This document shows positions 54,132 to 63,213 of a DNA stretch of 64,000 bases, in pieces. The translations under genes were made by a program, and so were the position numbers. Below the pieces are notes generated by a model, which saw only the letters and a list, made by a program, of their open reading frames with translations, made no database searches and was not told the origin of the DNA. Every line of letters begins with the position of its first letter. The stretch's first letter is position 1. Source of the stretch: an uncultured Paraprevotella sp. (GTDB lineage Bacteria; Bacteroidota; Bacteroidia; Bacteroidales; Bacteroidaceae); the NCBI GenBank assembly GCA_910586505.1, contig CAJUGV010000001.1, forward strand, positions 372,001 through 436,000, in the 5' to 3' direction.

Positions 54132-55475
54132 ATGAATAGCGAACGACAATATAAAGAGATCTTCACCGAATGCCGCGAAATGATAGACAGTCATAGTGCT
54201 GCGGTGCTAAATATGTTACGGGAGAAGGCCTTTGAAGACTTTTCCCGACTAGGATTTCCTACACAGAAGGTGGAGCGTTATAAATATACTGATGTAGCTT
54301 CAGCTTTTAAGCCTGACTATGGTCTAAATCTGAACCGTTTGGATTTTTCCGTTGACCCTTATGAAGCATTTCGTTGTGATGTGCCGAATCTGAGTACTTC
54401 ACTCTATTTTATAATTAATGATGCTTTCTGTCAGAAGGTTCTTCCCCCTGTTACACTGCCTGAAGGAGTGATCGTGTGTTCGCTTAAGCAGGCTGCCGAG
54501 GAGTATCCTGAAAAAGTGTCATCTTATTATGGTCAGTTGGCTCATACGGAAGAGGATGCTGTCAGTGCGCTGAATACCATGTTTGTACAGGATGGCCTTT
54601 TTATTTATATTCCGCGTAATGTCGTGGTAGAGCGCACAATTCAGGTGGTGAATATTCTTCGTTCTAATGTAGATTTGATGGTGAATCGTCGTGTGTTGAT
54701 TATTATAGAGGAGAATGCTCAGGCACGTCTGCTTTTTTGTGATCATGCAGCTGATGACCATCATTTTCTTTCTACTCAGGTGGCAGAGGTTTTTATAGGT
54801 GAGAATGCTTGTCTGGAACTTTACGAACTAGAAGAAACACATGTAAAGAACAGTCGTTTTAGTAATCTGTATGTAGATCTGCAGCGTTACAGTATGCTGC
54901 GTCATTTCAATGTTACGCTCCATAACGGACTGACTCGGAATCGTACTGATGTCACACTTTCGGGAGAAGGAGCGGAGGCTAATCTTTATGGTTGTGTGAC
55001 GACAGATAAACAACAACGGGTGGATAATAATACACTGATAGATCATCGCGCCGAGTATTGCCGGAGTAATCAATTGTATAAGTATGTTCTTGATGACGAG
55101 GCGGTAGGAGCTTTTGCCGGTCGGATTCTTGTACGTGAAGGAGCACAGCATACCGTATCTGAAGAACGCAATGCGAATTTGTGTTCTGCTGGGGGAGCAC
55201 ACATGTATAGTCAGCCTATGCTAGAGATTTATGCAGATGATGTAAAGTGTAGTCATGGTTCAACTGTAGGACAGATGAATGAGCAGGCACTCTTTTATAT
55301 GCAACAGCGTGGAATTAGTCGTGAGGAAGCACATATGTTATTGAAGTTTGCTTTTGCAGGTGAAGTTATTGATGCCATTGGACTGGAAGCTTTGCGTGAT
55401 CGTTTGCATTATTTGGTAGAGAAGCGTTTTAGAGGGGAATTGAGCCGTTGTTCGGGATGTAAACTTTGTAAATAG
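54132..55475 (+). CDS. sufD: Fe-S assembly scaffold subunit SufD
   Basis: 447 residues. N-terminal helical part with FPTQKVERYKYTDV, beta-helix core, and the C-terminal SufBD region GSTVGQMNEQALFYMQQRGISREEA. The extreme C-terminus carries C440-x2-C443-x2-C446, an unusual cysteine cluster for this subunit. Partner of SufB and SufC. 16 bases after sufC. Confidence 0.95.
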   Translation: MNSERQYKEIFTECREMIDSHSAAVLNMLREKAFEDFSRLGFPTQKVERYKYTDVASAFKPDYGLNLNRLDFSVDPYEAFRCDVPNLSTSLYFIINDAFCQKVLPPVTLPEGVIVCSLKQAAEEYPEKVSSYYGQLAHTEEDAVSALNTMFVQDGLFIYIPRNVVVERTIQVVNILRSNVDLMVNRRVLIIIEENAQARLLFCDHAADDHHFLSTQVAEVFIGENACLELYELEETHVKNSRFSNLYVDLQRYSMLRHFNVTLHNGLTRNRTDVTLSGEGAEANLYGCVTTDKQQRVDNNTLIDHRAEYCRSNQLYKYVLDDEAVGAFAGRILVREGAQHTVSEERNANLCSAGGAHMYSQPMLEIYADDVKCSHGSTVGQMNEQALFYMQQRGISREEAHMLLKFAFAGEVIDAIGLEALRDRLHYLVEKRFRGELSRCSGCKLCK

Positions 55476-55483
55476 AGAACACA

Positions 55484-56698
55484 ATGTATGACGTAAAGGA
55501 GATAAGGAAGGACTTTCCCATTCTGGAGCGTGAGGTTTACAATCGTCCGCTTGTATATTTGGACAATGGGGCTACTACGCAAAAGCCGCGTTGTGTAGTG
55601 GAAGCTATGACGGAAGAGTATTATAATGTGAATGCCAATGTGCATCGTGGTGTTCACTTTCTCTCGCAACAGGCTACAGAGTTACATGAGGCAGCACGCG
55701 AGAAGGTACGGGCTTTTTTAAATGCACGTTCATCTTCAGAGATAATCTTCACACGTGGTACTACAGAAAGTATCAATCTTGTCGCTTCGTGTTTCGGCGA
55801 AGCATTTATGCGTGAAGGAGATGAAGTGATTCTGAGCGAAATGGAGCACCATGCCAATATTGTGAGTTGGCAGTTGCTTCAGAAACGTAAAGGGATTAAG
55901 TTGCGTGTGATACCGGTGAATGATCGTGGCGAACTGATGATGGATGAATATGAGCGTCTGTTTACCAATCGTACGCGTATTGTTAGTATCACGCATGTAA
56001 GTAATGTCTTGGGTACTGTGAATCCGGTGCATCGCCTTGTAGATATAGCTCATGCCTATAATGTTCCTGTTTTAGTAGACGGGGCACAGAGTGCGCCTCA
56101 TTTTGCTGTTGATGTGCAGGATATTGGTTGTGATTTTTTCGCTTTTAGCGGACATAAGGTCTATGGACCGACTGGTATTGGCGTTCTTTGGGGGCGTGAA
56201 GAATGGCTTGATCGTATTCCCCCTTATATGGGAGGAGGGGAAATGATTGGCCATGTGTCGTTTGAAGGTACGACTTTTAATGTGCTTCCTTTTAAGTTTG
56301 AAGCCGGAACACCGGATTATGTGGCGGCTACAGGGCTGGCGCGTGCTCTAGATTATATTACCGATTTGGGAATGGATGCTATCCATACGCATGAACAGGC
56401 ACTTGTGGATTATGCGTTGGAACGTTTGCGTACTCTTTCTGGTTTGCATGTATTGGGTGATGCCGTTGAACGAGATGCTGTGATATCTTTTTTGATGGAT
56501 GGCATACATCCTTTTGATATGGGTACGTTACTTGATCGTTTGGGGATAGCTGTGCGTACGGGCCATCATTGTGCTCAGCCACTTATGCACCGGTTTGGGA
56601 TAGAGGGGACGGTGCGTGCTTCATTTGGGCTTTATAATACCAAGGAGGAGGTGGATGTGTTAATTGAGGCTATAGAAAGAGTCGCTAAGATGTTCTAG
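55484..56698 (+). CDS. sufS: Cysteine desulfurase SufS
   Basis: 404 residues, class V aminotransferase fold. PLP-binding Lys225 in FSGHKVYGPTG and persulfide-forming Cys363 in RTGHHCAQP. Type II (SufS/CsdA) features are present. It takes sulfur from cysteine and supplies it to SufBCD; no sufE or sufU is adjacent. Last gene of the operon, ending in a strong terminator. Confidence 0.96.
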   Translation: MYDVKEIRKDFPILEREVYNRPLVYLDNGATTQKPRCVVEAMTEEYYNVNANVHRGVHFLSQQATELHEAAREKVRAFLNARSSSEIIFTRGTTESINLVASCFGEAFMREGDEVILSEMEHHANIVSWQLLQKRKGIKLRVIPVNDRGELMMDEYERLFTNRTRIVSITHVSNVLGTVNPVHRLVDIAHAYNVPVLVDGAQSAPHFAVDVQDIGCDFFAFSGHKVYGPTGIGVLWGREEWLDRIPPYMGGGEMIGHVSFEGTTFNVLPFKFEAGTPDYVAATGLARALDYITDLGMDAIHTHEQALVDYALERLRTLSGLHVLGDAVERDAVISFLMDGIHPFDMGTLLDRLGIAVRTGHHCAQPLMHRFGIEGTVRASFGLYNTKEEVDVLIEAIERVAKMF

Positions 56699-56743
56699 TG
56701 TCTTTGTATTTATTCTTTTCGTAGAATTTCTTATATCTAGTTT

Positions 56744-56780
56744 CGTGAACATGACTGAAAAAGTTATGTTCACGTTTTTT
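56744..56780 (+). terminator. Terminator of the suf operon
   Basis: About 13 pairs including one G-T wobble (56744-56756 with 56762-56774), GAAAA loop, then TTTTTT. A second, weaker hairpin with ACAACA/TGTTGT arms follows at 56785-56811. Together they insulate the suf operon from what lies to the right and would also meet any transcript coming leftward from the invertible promoter. Confidence 0.85.
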
Positions 56781-56958
56781 ATGGACAACACGAAGTTTTT
56801 TTGAATGTTGTGTTTTTGTTGTTTCTCTATAATCGTATGATAATATACAATATCAGTGAAAAGATAGTCTTCCTTCATCTTGATGCATTATTGGTAAATG
56901 ATACGATTGTAGACTTTTATATTATACCATGAATTACAAAGATTTTTTATTTATGTTT

Positions 56959-56977
56959 TCTCTTTATAAGAGAGCAA
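56959..56977 (+). repeat. Left inverted repeat of the putative invertible promoter segment
   Basis: TCTCTTTATAAGAGAGCAA, the exact reverse complement of 57130-57148. Each repeat is itself nearly palindromic (TCTCTT-TAT-AAGAGA), as expected for a site-specific recombinase site with two half-sites. Confidence 0.85.
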
Positions 56978-56987
56978 TCATGCTTCG

Positions 56988-57019
56988 CAAATGTATCTAA
57001 AAAGTTGTACTGCACAAAA
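56988..57019 (-). promoter_or_regulatory. Leftward consensus promoter inside the invertible segment (OFF orientation)
   Basis: On the minus strand TTTTG (57015-57019), 19-nt spacer, TACATTTG (56988-56995), an exact -33/-7 match equal in quality to the tRNA-Leu promoter. It points away from the locus at 57277. After inversion about the flanking repeats it would lie at about 57088-57119, pointing right, with transcription starting near 57125. Confidence 0.75.
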
Positions 57020-57129
57020 TTATATTTAAAGAAAATACAATATTAATATGAAAAAGTTCGAAGAATAGTATTTTCTTGTATCATTTTTAAAACTTATGGA
57101 GCACTGTAATAACAAAATGAATACAGCAG

Positions 57130-57148
57130 TTGCTCTCTTATAAAGAGA
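57130..57148 (-). repeat. Right inverted repeat of the putative invertible promoter segment
   Basis: Reverse complement of the left repeat with no mismatch over 19 bp. Similarity stops at once on both sides, and the flanks show no target-site duplication. Confidence 0.85.
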
Positions 57149-57276
57149 TATAATGTGTTAAGCATTGATTTTTAGGCTGGATAGTGGTCTGATCTCCTGT
57201 AAAAGGGACTTGAAGATAAAACTTGCTATTATAAATTATAAACACATATAGAGGATTTTTTAATTAAAGAAAGTAA
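57149..57276 (+). promoter_or_regulatory. Leader region of the SusC/SusD locus, no promoter of its own seen
   Basis: 128 bases between the right inverted repeat and the first gene. I find no TAnnTTTG on the plus strand here or inside the current orientation of the segment, so expression appears to depend on inversion or on read-through. Confidence 0.5.
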
Positions 57277-58464
57277 ATGAGAAAGATTAGTTTATTATGG
57301 CTCATTTGTATAGGGCTGCCCCTGATGGCACAGCAAACTGTGACAATTAAGGGCAAAGTGAAGTTCTTTGATGAGGGATTTAAAATGACTGTTTATCAGC
57401 GTGAGGGAACAGGGAGAAAGGTTTTGGCTGAAACGATTGTAAATCCAGATCATACTTATCAATTGGAGGTGCCTGTGACGAGTCCTGGGGAAGCCGTATT
57501 GGACTGTGGTAAATGGCAGTCTGTATCAGTTTGGTTGGAAGATGAGAACTTAGACGTGGATTTTCGTGGTTTGGATACAGCGCGTATTAAGATAAAGAAT
57601 CCGCCTTATGTTTATATCAGGGGTGGAAAGAATAATGAGTTGATGAATCTTATTAATTTCGAATCATATCGTAATTATCAGGCTATGATTGCCGTTTCTC
57701 AAGCTGTTTATCGTGCAGACATGGAGGATGCGAAGAAAAAAGGTGAGTTGTCTTCCAAACTTTATGATGCTTCCGGTGATAATTACCGTTCTCATATGCG
57801 TTATTTCGTAGAGCATTATGCCGACCGTAATAGTGTGATGGTTGCCATAAAAGGATGTTCGGGGGAGTCTGATGCTGAATTGGTGAATACAGCGCTTGAT
57901 AAATTGGAAAAAAACTCGGAGTCTGGAAAAAAACTTGTAGCAGCTTATCGTAAAAAGGTGATCGAAGAGAAGGAAGCCCGTGAAAGAATGAAGGAGGGAA
58001 ATCCCGCTCCGAACTTTAGTTTTCAGAATGTAAAGGGAAAGAAAGTAGCTCTGGATGAATATAAAGGTAAGGTTCTGGTATTGGATTTTTGGGCCAGTTG
58101 GTGTGGCCCCTGTCGTGCAGAGATTCCTAATATGAAAAAATATTATGAAGAGTTCAAAGGTAAAGGTGTAGAGTTCCTTAGCGTATCGATTGACGCCAAA
58201 AAAGATGCGTGGGAAAAGGCAATGAAAGAAGAGGGAATGGCATGGCCGCAAGGTTGGGTCACTGATGCCGGTAAGTCCGTGATGAACACTTATCAGTTTG
58301 GTGGTATTCCTTTTATTCTTGTGCTCGATAAGGACGGTCGTATATATAAGAAAGGTGTACGTGGCGAAAGTATTAAGAGTACTATTGAGGACGTTTTGGC
58401 CGGAAAGCCTGCTGTTGCTCCCAAGCAGGGTGGAGTTTCCATGATGATGGGAGCATCAATGTAA
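57277..58464 (+). CDS. Exported TlpA-like thioredoxin-fold protein with intact WCGPC
   Basis: 395 residues with signal peptide (MRKISLLWLICIGLPLMAQQ). N-terminal DUF4369-like beta domain (about 20-110), helical middle, and a thioredoxin fold from about 245 with the redox site WASWCGPC (C276, C279) and cis-Pro region GGIPFILVLDKDG. Probably a periplasmic disulfide or thiol reductase or a resuscitated carrier of the Bacteroidetes TlpA/AhpC class. Lower G+C than the genes further downstream. First gene after the invertible segment. Confidence 0.88.
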   Translation: MRKISLLWLICIGLPLMAQQTVTIKGKVKFFDEGFKMTVYQREGTGRKVLAETIVNPDHTYQLEVPVTSPGEAVLDCGKWQSVSVWLEDENLDVDFRGLDTARIKIKNPPYVYIRGGKNNELMNLINFESYRNYQAMIAVSQAVYRADMEDAKKKGELSSKLYDASGDNYRSHMRYFVEHYADRNSVMVAIKGCSGESDAELVNTALDKLEKNSESGKKLVAAYRKKVIEEKEARERMKEGNPAPNFSFQNVKGKKVALDEYKGKVLVLDFWASWCGPCRAEIPNMKKYYEEFKGKGVEFLSVSIDAKKDAWEKAMKEEGMAWPQGWVTDAGKSVMNTYQFGGIPFILVLDKDGRIYKKGVRGESIKSTIEDVLAGKPAVAPKQGGVSMMMGASM

Positions 58465-58497
58465 TGCGTATGTTTTATTTTATAAAAATTTGAAGAG

Positions 58498-60015
58498 ATG
58501 AAAAAGAATTTATGGATTTGGGGCGCAGCAGCATGTTGTATGTTGTTGGGGGCTTGTTCGGAAGATGAAGGCGGAGGTACTCCTGCAGTAGGTATCTTGA
58601 ACGTGAGTGTTACTCCTGCTCAAAGTACAGTATCCTATAAATGTGTGGTTAACGATAGACTTATTGAAAATACGAACGACAGTGTACAGTGGGACGTGAC
58701 GGATGCCGCTTTGTCCAATGCTACAGTGATGGCGACTGCTACCATTGGGTCTGTTGTATATTATAATGGAGAACCGGTGTCTGCTGTCGGTATCCAGGTC
58801 GATGTGACGAATCCCGTGACATTGGAAGCGCGTGACGATGCGGGAAATACTCGCGTTTATACGTTGAAAGTGGTGCGTGCTACGACTGCCGGAAATGAAG
58901 ATATGAAAATCAAAAGCTCTGTATTTAATGGTTTTCCTGCAAAGGAGAGCATTGTGGATTATGACATGGCTTATTTTAACGGTAAGTTTTATGCCATAGT
59001 CACTTCTGTGAGTGGAGATATGGAGAATTATCAGTTATTCTCTTCTTTGGATGGACTGACATGGCAGGAAGTGGCTTACCAGACTACTACCGCAGGGGTT
59101 GTTCTTCCCGAAGGGCAGACCGGTTATGTGATAGGTGGCGAAGGTGCCCGTTTGGCTGTGTTTAAGGACAAAATGTACGTTTTGGGCGGTGCCCGTACGA
59201 AGGGTGCCGATAAGTTCGGCAATGCTGCAGAAGTAAGTGACGGATGGTTTGGCCCTACTCCGAGCCTTGACGAGTGGCGCTCGTATTCGACTTCTGATGG
59301 TGTGACATTCTCTTGCGATACCGTGGGTATGAAGTATATTAACGGTGATGCGGAGCAACCCAAAAGATGGTTGGCTACGACTGATATGGAGGTAGCGGTG
59401 CTGAATGGCAGATTGTATATGAAGAGCGGTATTCAGTATGGCTACGGAATGGCGCAGACGTCCGGTATCTATGCTTATACGGAAAACGGAAAGGACTGGG
59501 TTGCTTCTCGTCCTATGGTTGAAGGTAGCGAGCCTTCTGTAGGTGTGGCTTACACTCGTGGCGACGCATTCTTCGCTTTTAAGGGCAAGTTATGGATGAT
59601 TGGCGGTTTCAAGAGTTTTGCCAGTGCCAATAACATGACAAGCGCTGTATATTCATCCGCTGACGGCAATGTGTGGACAGAGGAAGGCCGGTTGCCCGAA
59701 AATATGTCCGGAATGATGGGTATGAAGGTAGTTGCCAATGATCATGTAGCTTATATGTTCGGCGGACAGAATGTTGTGGAGACTGAAAATGGTAATGTAT
59801 TTGCTCCGCAGATGTTCCGTTCTGAAGACGGTGTGAATTGGGAACCGGTTGAAGTGCCGGCTAGCTTTACGGCCCGTCGTCGCGCCCGTGTGGTGTTACA
59901 GGAGAATGCTGCTTGGCTGTTTGGTGGTATTACAAGTTTGAACACCAATAGCTATGCTTATCTTGCAGATGGTGATGTATGGACTTACGACACTTGGGTG
60001 AAGTTGATAAAATAA
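58498..60015 (+). CDS. Lipoprotein with kelch/beta-propeller-like repeats (DUF6242-like)
   Basis: 505 residues. Lipobox LLGAC with C20. An Ig-like N-terminal domain (about 30-130) is followed by repeated segments with aromatic/Gly patterns such as GKFYAIVTS, DKMYVLGGA, GRLYMKSGI, GKLWMIGGF and AWLFGGI, spaced 50-80 residues like propeller blades. Probably a surface lipoprotein that helps the SusC/SusD pair capture ligand. Family name from memory. Separated from susC by a terminator. Confidence 0.82.
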   Translation: MKKNLWIWGAAACCMLLGACSEDEGGGTPAVGILNVSVTPAQSTVSYKCVVNDRLIENTNDSVQWDVTDAALSNATVMATATIGSVVYYNGEPVSAVGIQVDVTNPVTLEARDDAGNTRVYTLKVVRATTAGNEDMKIKSSVFNGFPAKESIVDYDMAYFNGKFYAIVTSVSGDMENYQLFSSLDGLTWQEVAYQTTTAGVVLPEGQTGYVIGGEGARLAVFKDKMYVLGGARTKGADKFGNAAEVSDGWFGPTPSLDEWRSYSTSDGVTFSCDTVGMKYINGDAEQPKRWLATTDMEVAVLNGRLYMKSGIQYGYGMAQTSGIYAYTENGKDWVASRPMVEGSEPSVGVAYTRGDAFFAFKGKLWMIGGFKSFASANNMTSAVYSSADGNVWTEEGRLPENMSGMMGMKVVANDHVAYMFGGQNVVETENGNVFAPQMFRSEDGVNWEPVEVPASFTARRRARVVLQENAAWLFGGITSLNTNSYAYLADGDVWTYDTWVKLIK

Positions 60016-60032
60016 ACTGAATTCGGAGTATG

Positions 60033-60087
60033 ACACAGAAGACTTTTGCATCCGTTAGGCGAGGCGGAAGTCTTCTGTGTTTTTTTA
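60033..60087 (+). terminator. Intrinsic terminator between the lipoprotein gene and susC
   Basis: 13-bp perfect stem (60033-60045 with 60068-60080), 22-nt loop, then a run of eight T (60080-60087), ending 12 bases before the susC ATG. A strong terminator inside what looks like one operon; may act as an attenuator or lower susC/susD expression relative to the first two genes. Confidence 0.85.
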
Positions 60088-60099
60088 ATCTCAGGATAC

Positions 60100-63000
60100 A
60101 TGAAAGAGAGAATATTAATATGCTTATCCTTTTTGTGGTGGGCATTTCCGCTGGCGGCCCAGCAGCGTAAGGTTTACGGTCGGGTTGTGGACTCTTCCGG
60201 TGAGCCGATAGAGTTGGTGCTTGTCAATGTGAAAGGAACAAACCGTGCAGTCAGTACAGATCATGGCGGCCAATATCAGATAGAGGCTGATAGAGGGAGT
60301 GTGCTGGCTTTTTCGTTGTTAGGCTATGAGAAACAATCGGTGACAGTAGGTGATGGGGAGGAAATAAATGTTGTTCTGAAAGACAACTCATGGTCTCGGT
60401 TGCGCGACCTTATTGTAGTGGGCTACAGTAAAGTAGAGCGTAGAGACCTTACAGGTTCTGTTTCCTCTGTCAAGCCGAAGGACAATTTGGGTTTTCAGAC
60501 GGTGGATCAGATATTGCAAGGTGCGGCGCCCGGAGTGTTCATGTCCAACTCTTCCGGTGCTTTGGGAGGAGCCAACGTGCTGACGATTAGGGGTATCAGT
60601 TCTATTATGGGTGATAACAATCCGCTTTATGTGATTGACGGAGTGCCTGTATACAGTACCGACCGCGAATCCAATAGTCTGGACAATTCCGGAGGTTCCG
60701 TACCGGGAGCGTCCATTGGAGGAAGCCAAATAGGTGGTGGTTCGATGAAGAACAATTACGACCTTCGTTATTCTTTCGAGAAGAACCCTTTGGCTTCCTT
60801 GAATCCCGATGATATTGAGTCGATAGAGATTCTGAAAGATGCGTTTGCTACGGCTATTTACGGGTCGCGCGGTGCAGCCGGTGTGATCTTGATTACCACC
60901 AAAAAAGGAAGCCGTGACAAGACGCAGGTTAACGTAGGTTACACATTAAGTGTCGACCGTCCGATGGGAAAGCTGGATTTGCTTACCGGTGACCAGTATT
61001 CCATGGTATACAATAACTATTATAATACGACGGCTTATCAGCCTTTGGCTAATACTGACTGGTTGGATGCCGTGACGCGTACGGCAGTGAGCAACGGCGT
61101 GTCGGCGTCCGTATCCGGTGGAGCCGGTAAGACGAACTATTTTGTCAGCATGTCATACGATAATAACCAGTCATATATTATTAACAACGACATGCAGCGT
61201 TTCTCTGCCCGGTTGAATATGAACGCCGCGCTGAGTCCGAAATGGGATTTAGGCGTGAACGTTTCTCTTGCTCGTTTGGACAATAATGCGCTGATGGCCG
61301 GTGAGATTTATTCTGCTGCACTGAAAAAAGCGCCTAACTTGCCGATATATGCCGACAACGGTGATTATTATTACGGATATGCACCTAATCCGAAAGGAGA
61401 CAATGAAGCTTACAACCCCGTGGCTATGGCTTATATCAACGATGAGAGCGTGGAGGATACCCGTATCGTAGGCAACGGTTATTTGGAGTTCCGTCCTACC
61501 GGTTGGCTTTCTCTGCGTAGCGAAGTGGGAACGGATATTTATAATGCATTCACTAATATCCGTCGTGGCGAACTTCCCGAAGGCTTTACGGGTGCGCGCG
61601 GGAATCAGGCGACGGAGAGCACGAAGTTGAGCTATAAGTTTGTGGTAAACAATCTTATCAATGTAAATAAGACGTTCAGAAAACATTTCCTGCAGGGTGT
61701 GCTGGGACAGAGCTATGAATATAGTCGCGACCGTAACAACTCTGTGGCCGGAAGCGATTTTTTCAGTCCCGATCTCAATGGAGTCGGGGCGGCGCAGACC
61801 AAGAGGGTCATAGGAGCCTACATGCAGCAATCGGCTTTGTTTTCAGCTTTCGTTCGCATGAATTATCAATGGAACCATCGCTATATGGCGGGTGTGACTT
61901 ATCGTCTGGATGGTTCTTCGCGTTACAATCGAAACCACCGCTATTTAAGCACACCGTCGTTTTCTTTGGGATGGCGTATGTCTGAGGAGAGTTTCATCAA
62001 GAAGGGGCTTCCCTTTGTCAGCGACATGAAGATTCGCGGTTCCGTAGGTCTTTCCAGCAAGGACGGTAACAACAGTTACTACGGAGCACAGGCTGTATAC
62101 GTGTTGAACACACTGACCTCTTACGGCGGAAACAACTATTTGCAGATGTCTCAACCCGGTAATGAAAACCTGGATTGGGAACGCACGATAACCTATGATG
62201 CCGGATTGGATCTGGAGATGTTCGACCGCCGTGTGAAGGTCACGCTGGACTATTTCTATAAGAAAACCACCAATATGCTCTTTTCCTCCGATCTTCCGCT
62301 TTATACAGGTTATACGAAAGAAAACCAGAATATTGCGGACATGATGAATCAGGGCATCGACTTCCAGTTAGTGACGCAGAATTTTGTGGGAAAGGATTTC
62401 CAGTGGCAGACGATCTTGAACCTTTCGCGCTCTACCAACAAGATTCTGAAGCTTAACTTTGAAGGTAATCAGATGGACCAGGCCAACAGTTCGTATAAGT
62501 ATTATGCCGTGGGATATCCTGTAGCCCAGTGGTATCTGCATGAGTGGGTCGGAGTGGACCCCATGACCGGCGATCCTTTGTGGCGTTACAAAAACGGCAC
62601 AATCTCGTCCATACCTCCGGGGGCCAACTATGCCACATCGCAGGCCAACAAGTTTGTTAAGGGAACAGCCATGCCCGATGTGTACGGTTCTATGACGAAC
62701 ACGTTGTCGTATAAGGATTTTGAGTTGGACTTTATGTTTACTTTTGCATTGGGGAGCCGGATGATGAACAGCACGCGCGCTTCTTTGCTTACGTATACTC
62801 AGAGTGAGGCATGGAACCTGAGTTCCGACATAATGAACATGTGGCAGTTGCCCGGCCAGCATACGGATATCCCCCGTCTGCAGAACAATTCTATTATCGG
62901 AGGAAATGACTATACGGCAGCTATCACGACGACACGTTTTTTGGAGAACAACTCCTATTTGAGACTGAAGACCCTCACGCTTGCCTATTCTCTGCCGGAT

Positions 63001-63198
63001 CATGTAATGAGAAAACTCAGGGTGGTGAAACAGTTCAAGCTGTTTATGACGCTAACCAACCTTTTTACGGTGACCAAGTATTCCGGTCTCGACCCCGAAG
63101 TCAGTGCTTACGGTTCGTCGGCTCTGGCTGCCGGTTATGATAATATGACCATGCCTCAGTCGAGAAGCTACCAGTTCGGTGTGCGTGCCAGTTTTTAA
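60100..63198 (+). CDS. SusC/RagA-family TonB-linked outer-membrane transporter
   Basis: 1,032 residues from ATG 60100 (MKERILICLSFLWWAFPLAAQQ, signal peptide). Carboxypeptidase-regulatory-like domain at about 23-100, TonB-box region LRDLIVVGYSKVERRDL, plug with NPLYVIDGVPVYS and SIEILKDAFATAIYGSRGAAGVILI, then the barrel ending in an aromatic strand (SYQFGVRASF). It works with the SusD lipoprotein that follows 15 bases later. The ligand is unknown. No glycoside hydrolase is in view, so protein- or peptide-derived or small-molecule ligands are possible. Confidence 0.95.
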   Translation: MKERILICLSFLWWAFPLAAQQRKVYGRVVDSSGEPIELVLVNVKGTNRAVSTDHGGQYQIEADRGSVLAFSLLGYEKQSVTVGDGEEINVVLKDNSWSRLRDLIVVGYSKVERRDLTGSVSSVKPKDNLGFQTVDQILQGAAPGVFMSNSSGALGGANVLTIRGISSIMGDNNPLYVIDGVPVYSTDRESNSLDNSGGSVPGASIGGSQIGGGSMKNNYDLRYSFEKNPLASLNPDDIESIEILKDAFATAIYGSRGAAGVILITTKKGSRDKTQVNVGYTLSVDRPMGKLDLLTGDQYSMVYNNYYNTTAYQPLANTDWLDAVTRTAVSNGVSASVSGGAGKTNYFVSMSYDNNQSYIINNDMQRFSARLNMNAALSPKWDLGVNVSLARLDNNALMAGEIYSAALKKAPNLPIYADNGDYYYGYAPNPKGDNEAYNPVAMAYINDESVEDTRIVGNGYLEFRPTGWLSLRSEVGTDIYNAFTNIRRGELPEGFTGARGNQATESTKLSYKFVVNNLINVNKTFRKHFLQGVLGQSYEYSRDRNNSVAGSDFFSPDLNGVGAAQTKRVIGAYMQQSALFSAFVRMNYQWNHRYMAGVTYRLDGSSRYNRNHRYLSTPSFSLGWRMSEESFIKKGLPFVSDMKIRGSVGLSSKDGNNSYYGAQAVYVLNTLTSYGGNNYLQMSQPGNENLDWERTITYDAGLDLEMFDRRVKVTLDYFYKKTTNMLFSSDLPLYTGYTKENQNIADMMNQGIDFQLVTQNFVGKDFQWQTILNLSRSTNKILKLNFEGNQMDQANSSYKYYAVGYPVAQWYLHEWVGVDPMTGDPLWRYKNGTISSIPPGANYATSQANKFVKGTAMPDVYGSMTNTLSYKDFELDFMFTFALGSRMMNSTRASLLTYTQSEAWNLSSDIMNMWQLPGQHTDIPRLQNNSIIGGNDYTAAITTTRFLENNSYLRLKTLTLAYSLPDHVMRKLRVVKQFKLFMTLTNLFTVTKYSGLDPEVSAYGSSALAAGYDNMTMPQSRSYQFGVRASF

Positions 63199-63213
63199 CT
63201 AAATAAGGAAGAA

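Noticed and set aside
56660..56878. 72-codon minus-strand ORF downstream of the leftward promoter, overlapping the end of sufS
   Set aside because: No recognisable domain, runs antisense into sufS through two terminators, and its composition looks like AT-rich noise.
56959..57148. Reading the inverted-repeat segment as a MITE or other mobile element
   Set aside because: No target-site duplication flanks the repeats, and the interior holds a full consensus promoter with correct spacing. A promoter switch explains both features better, though a genome-wide copy search would settle it.
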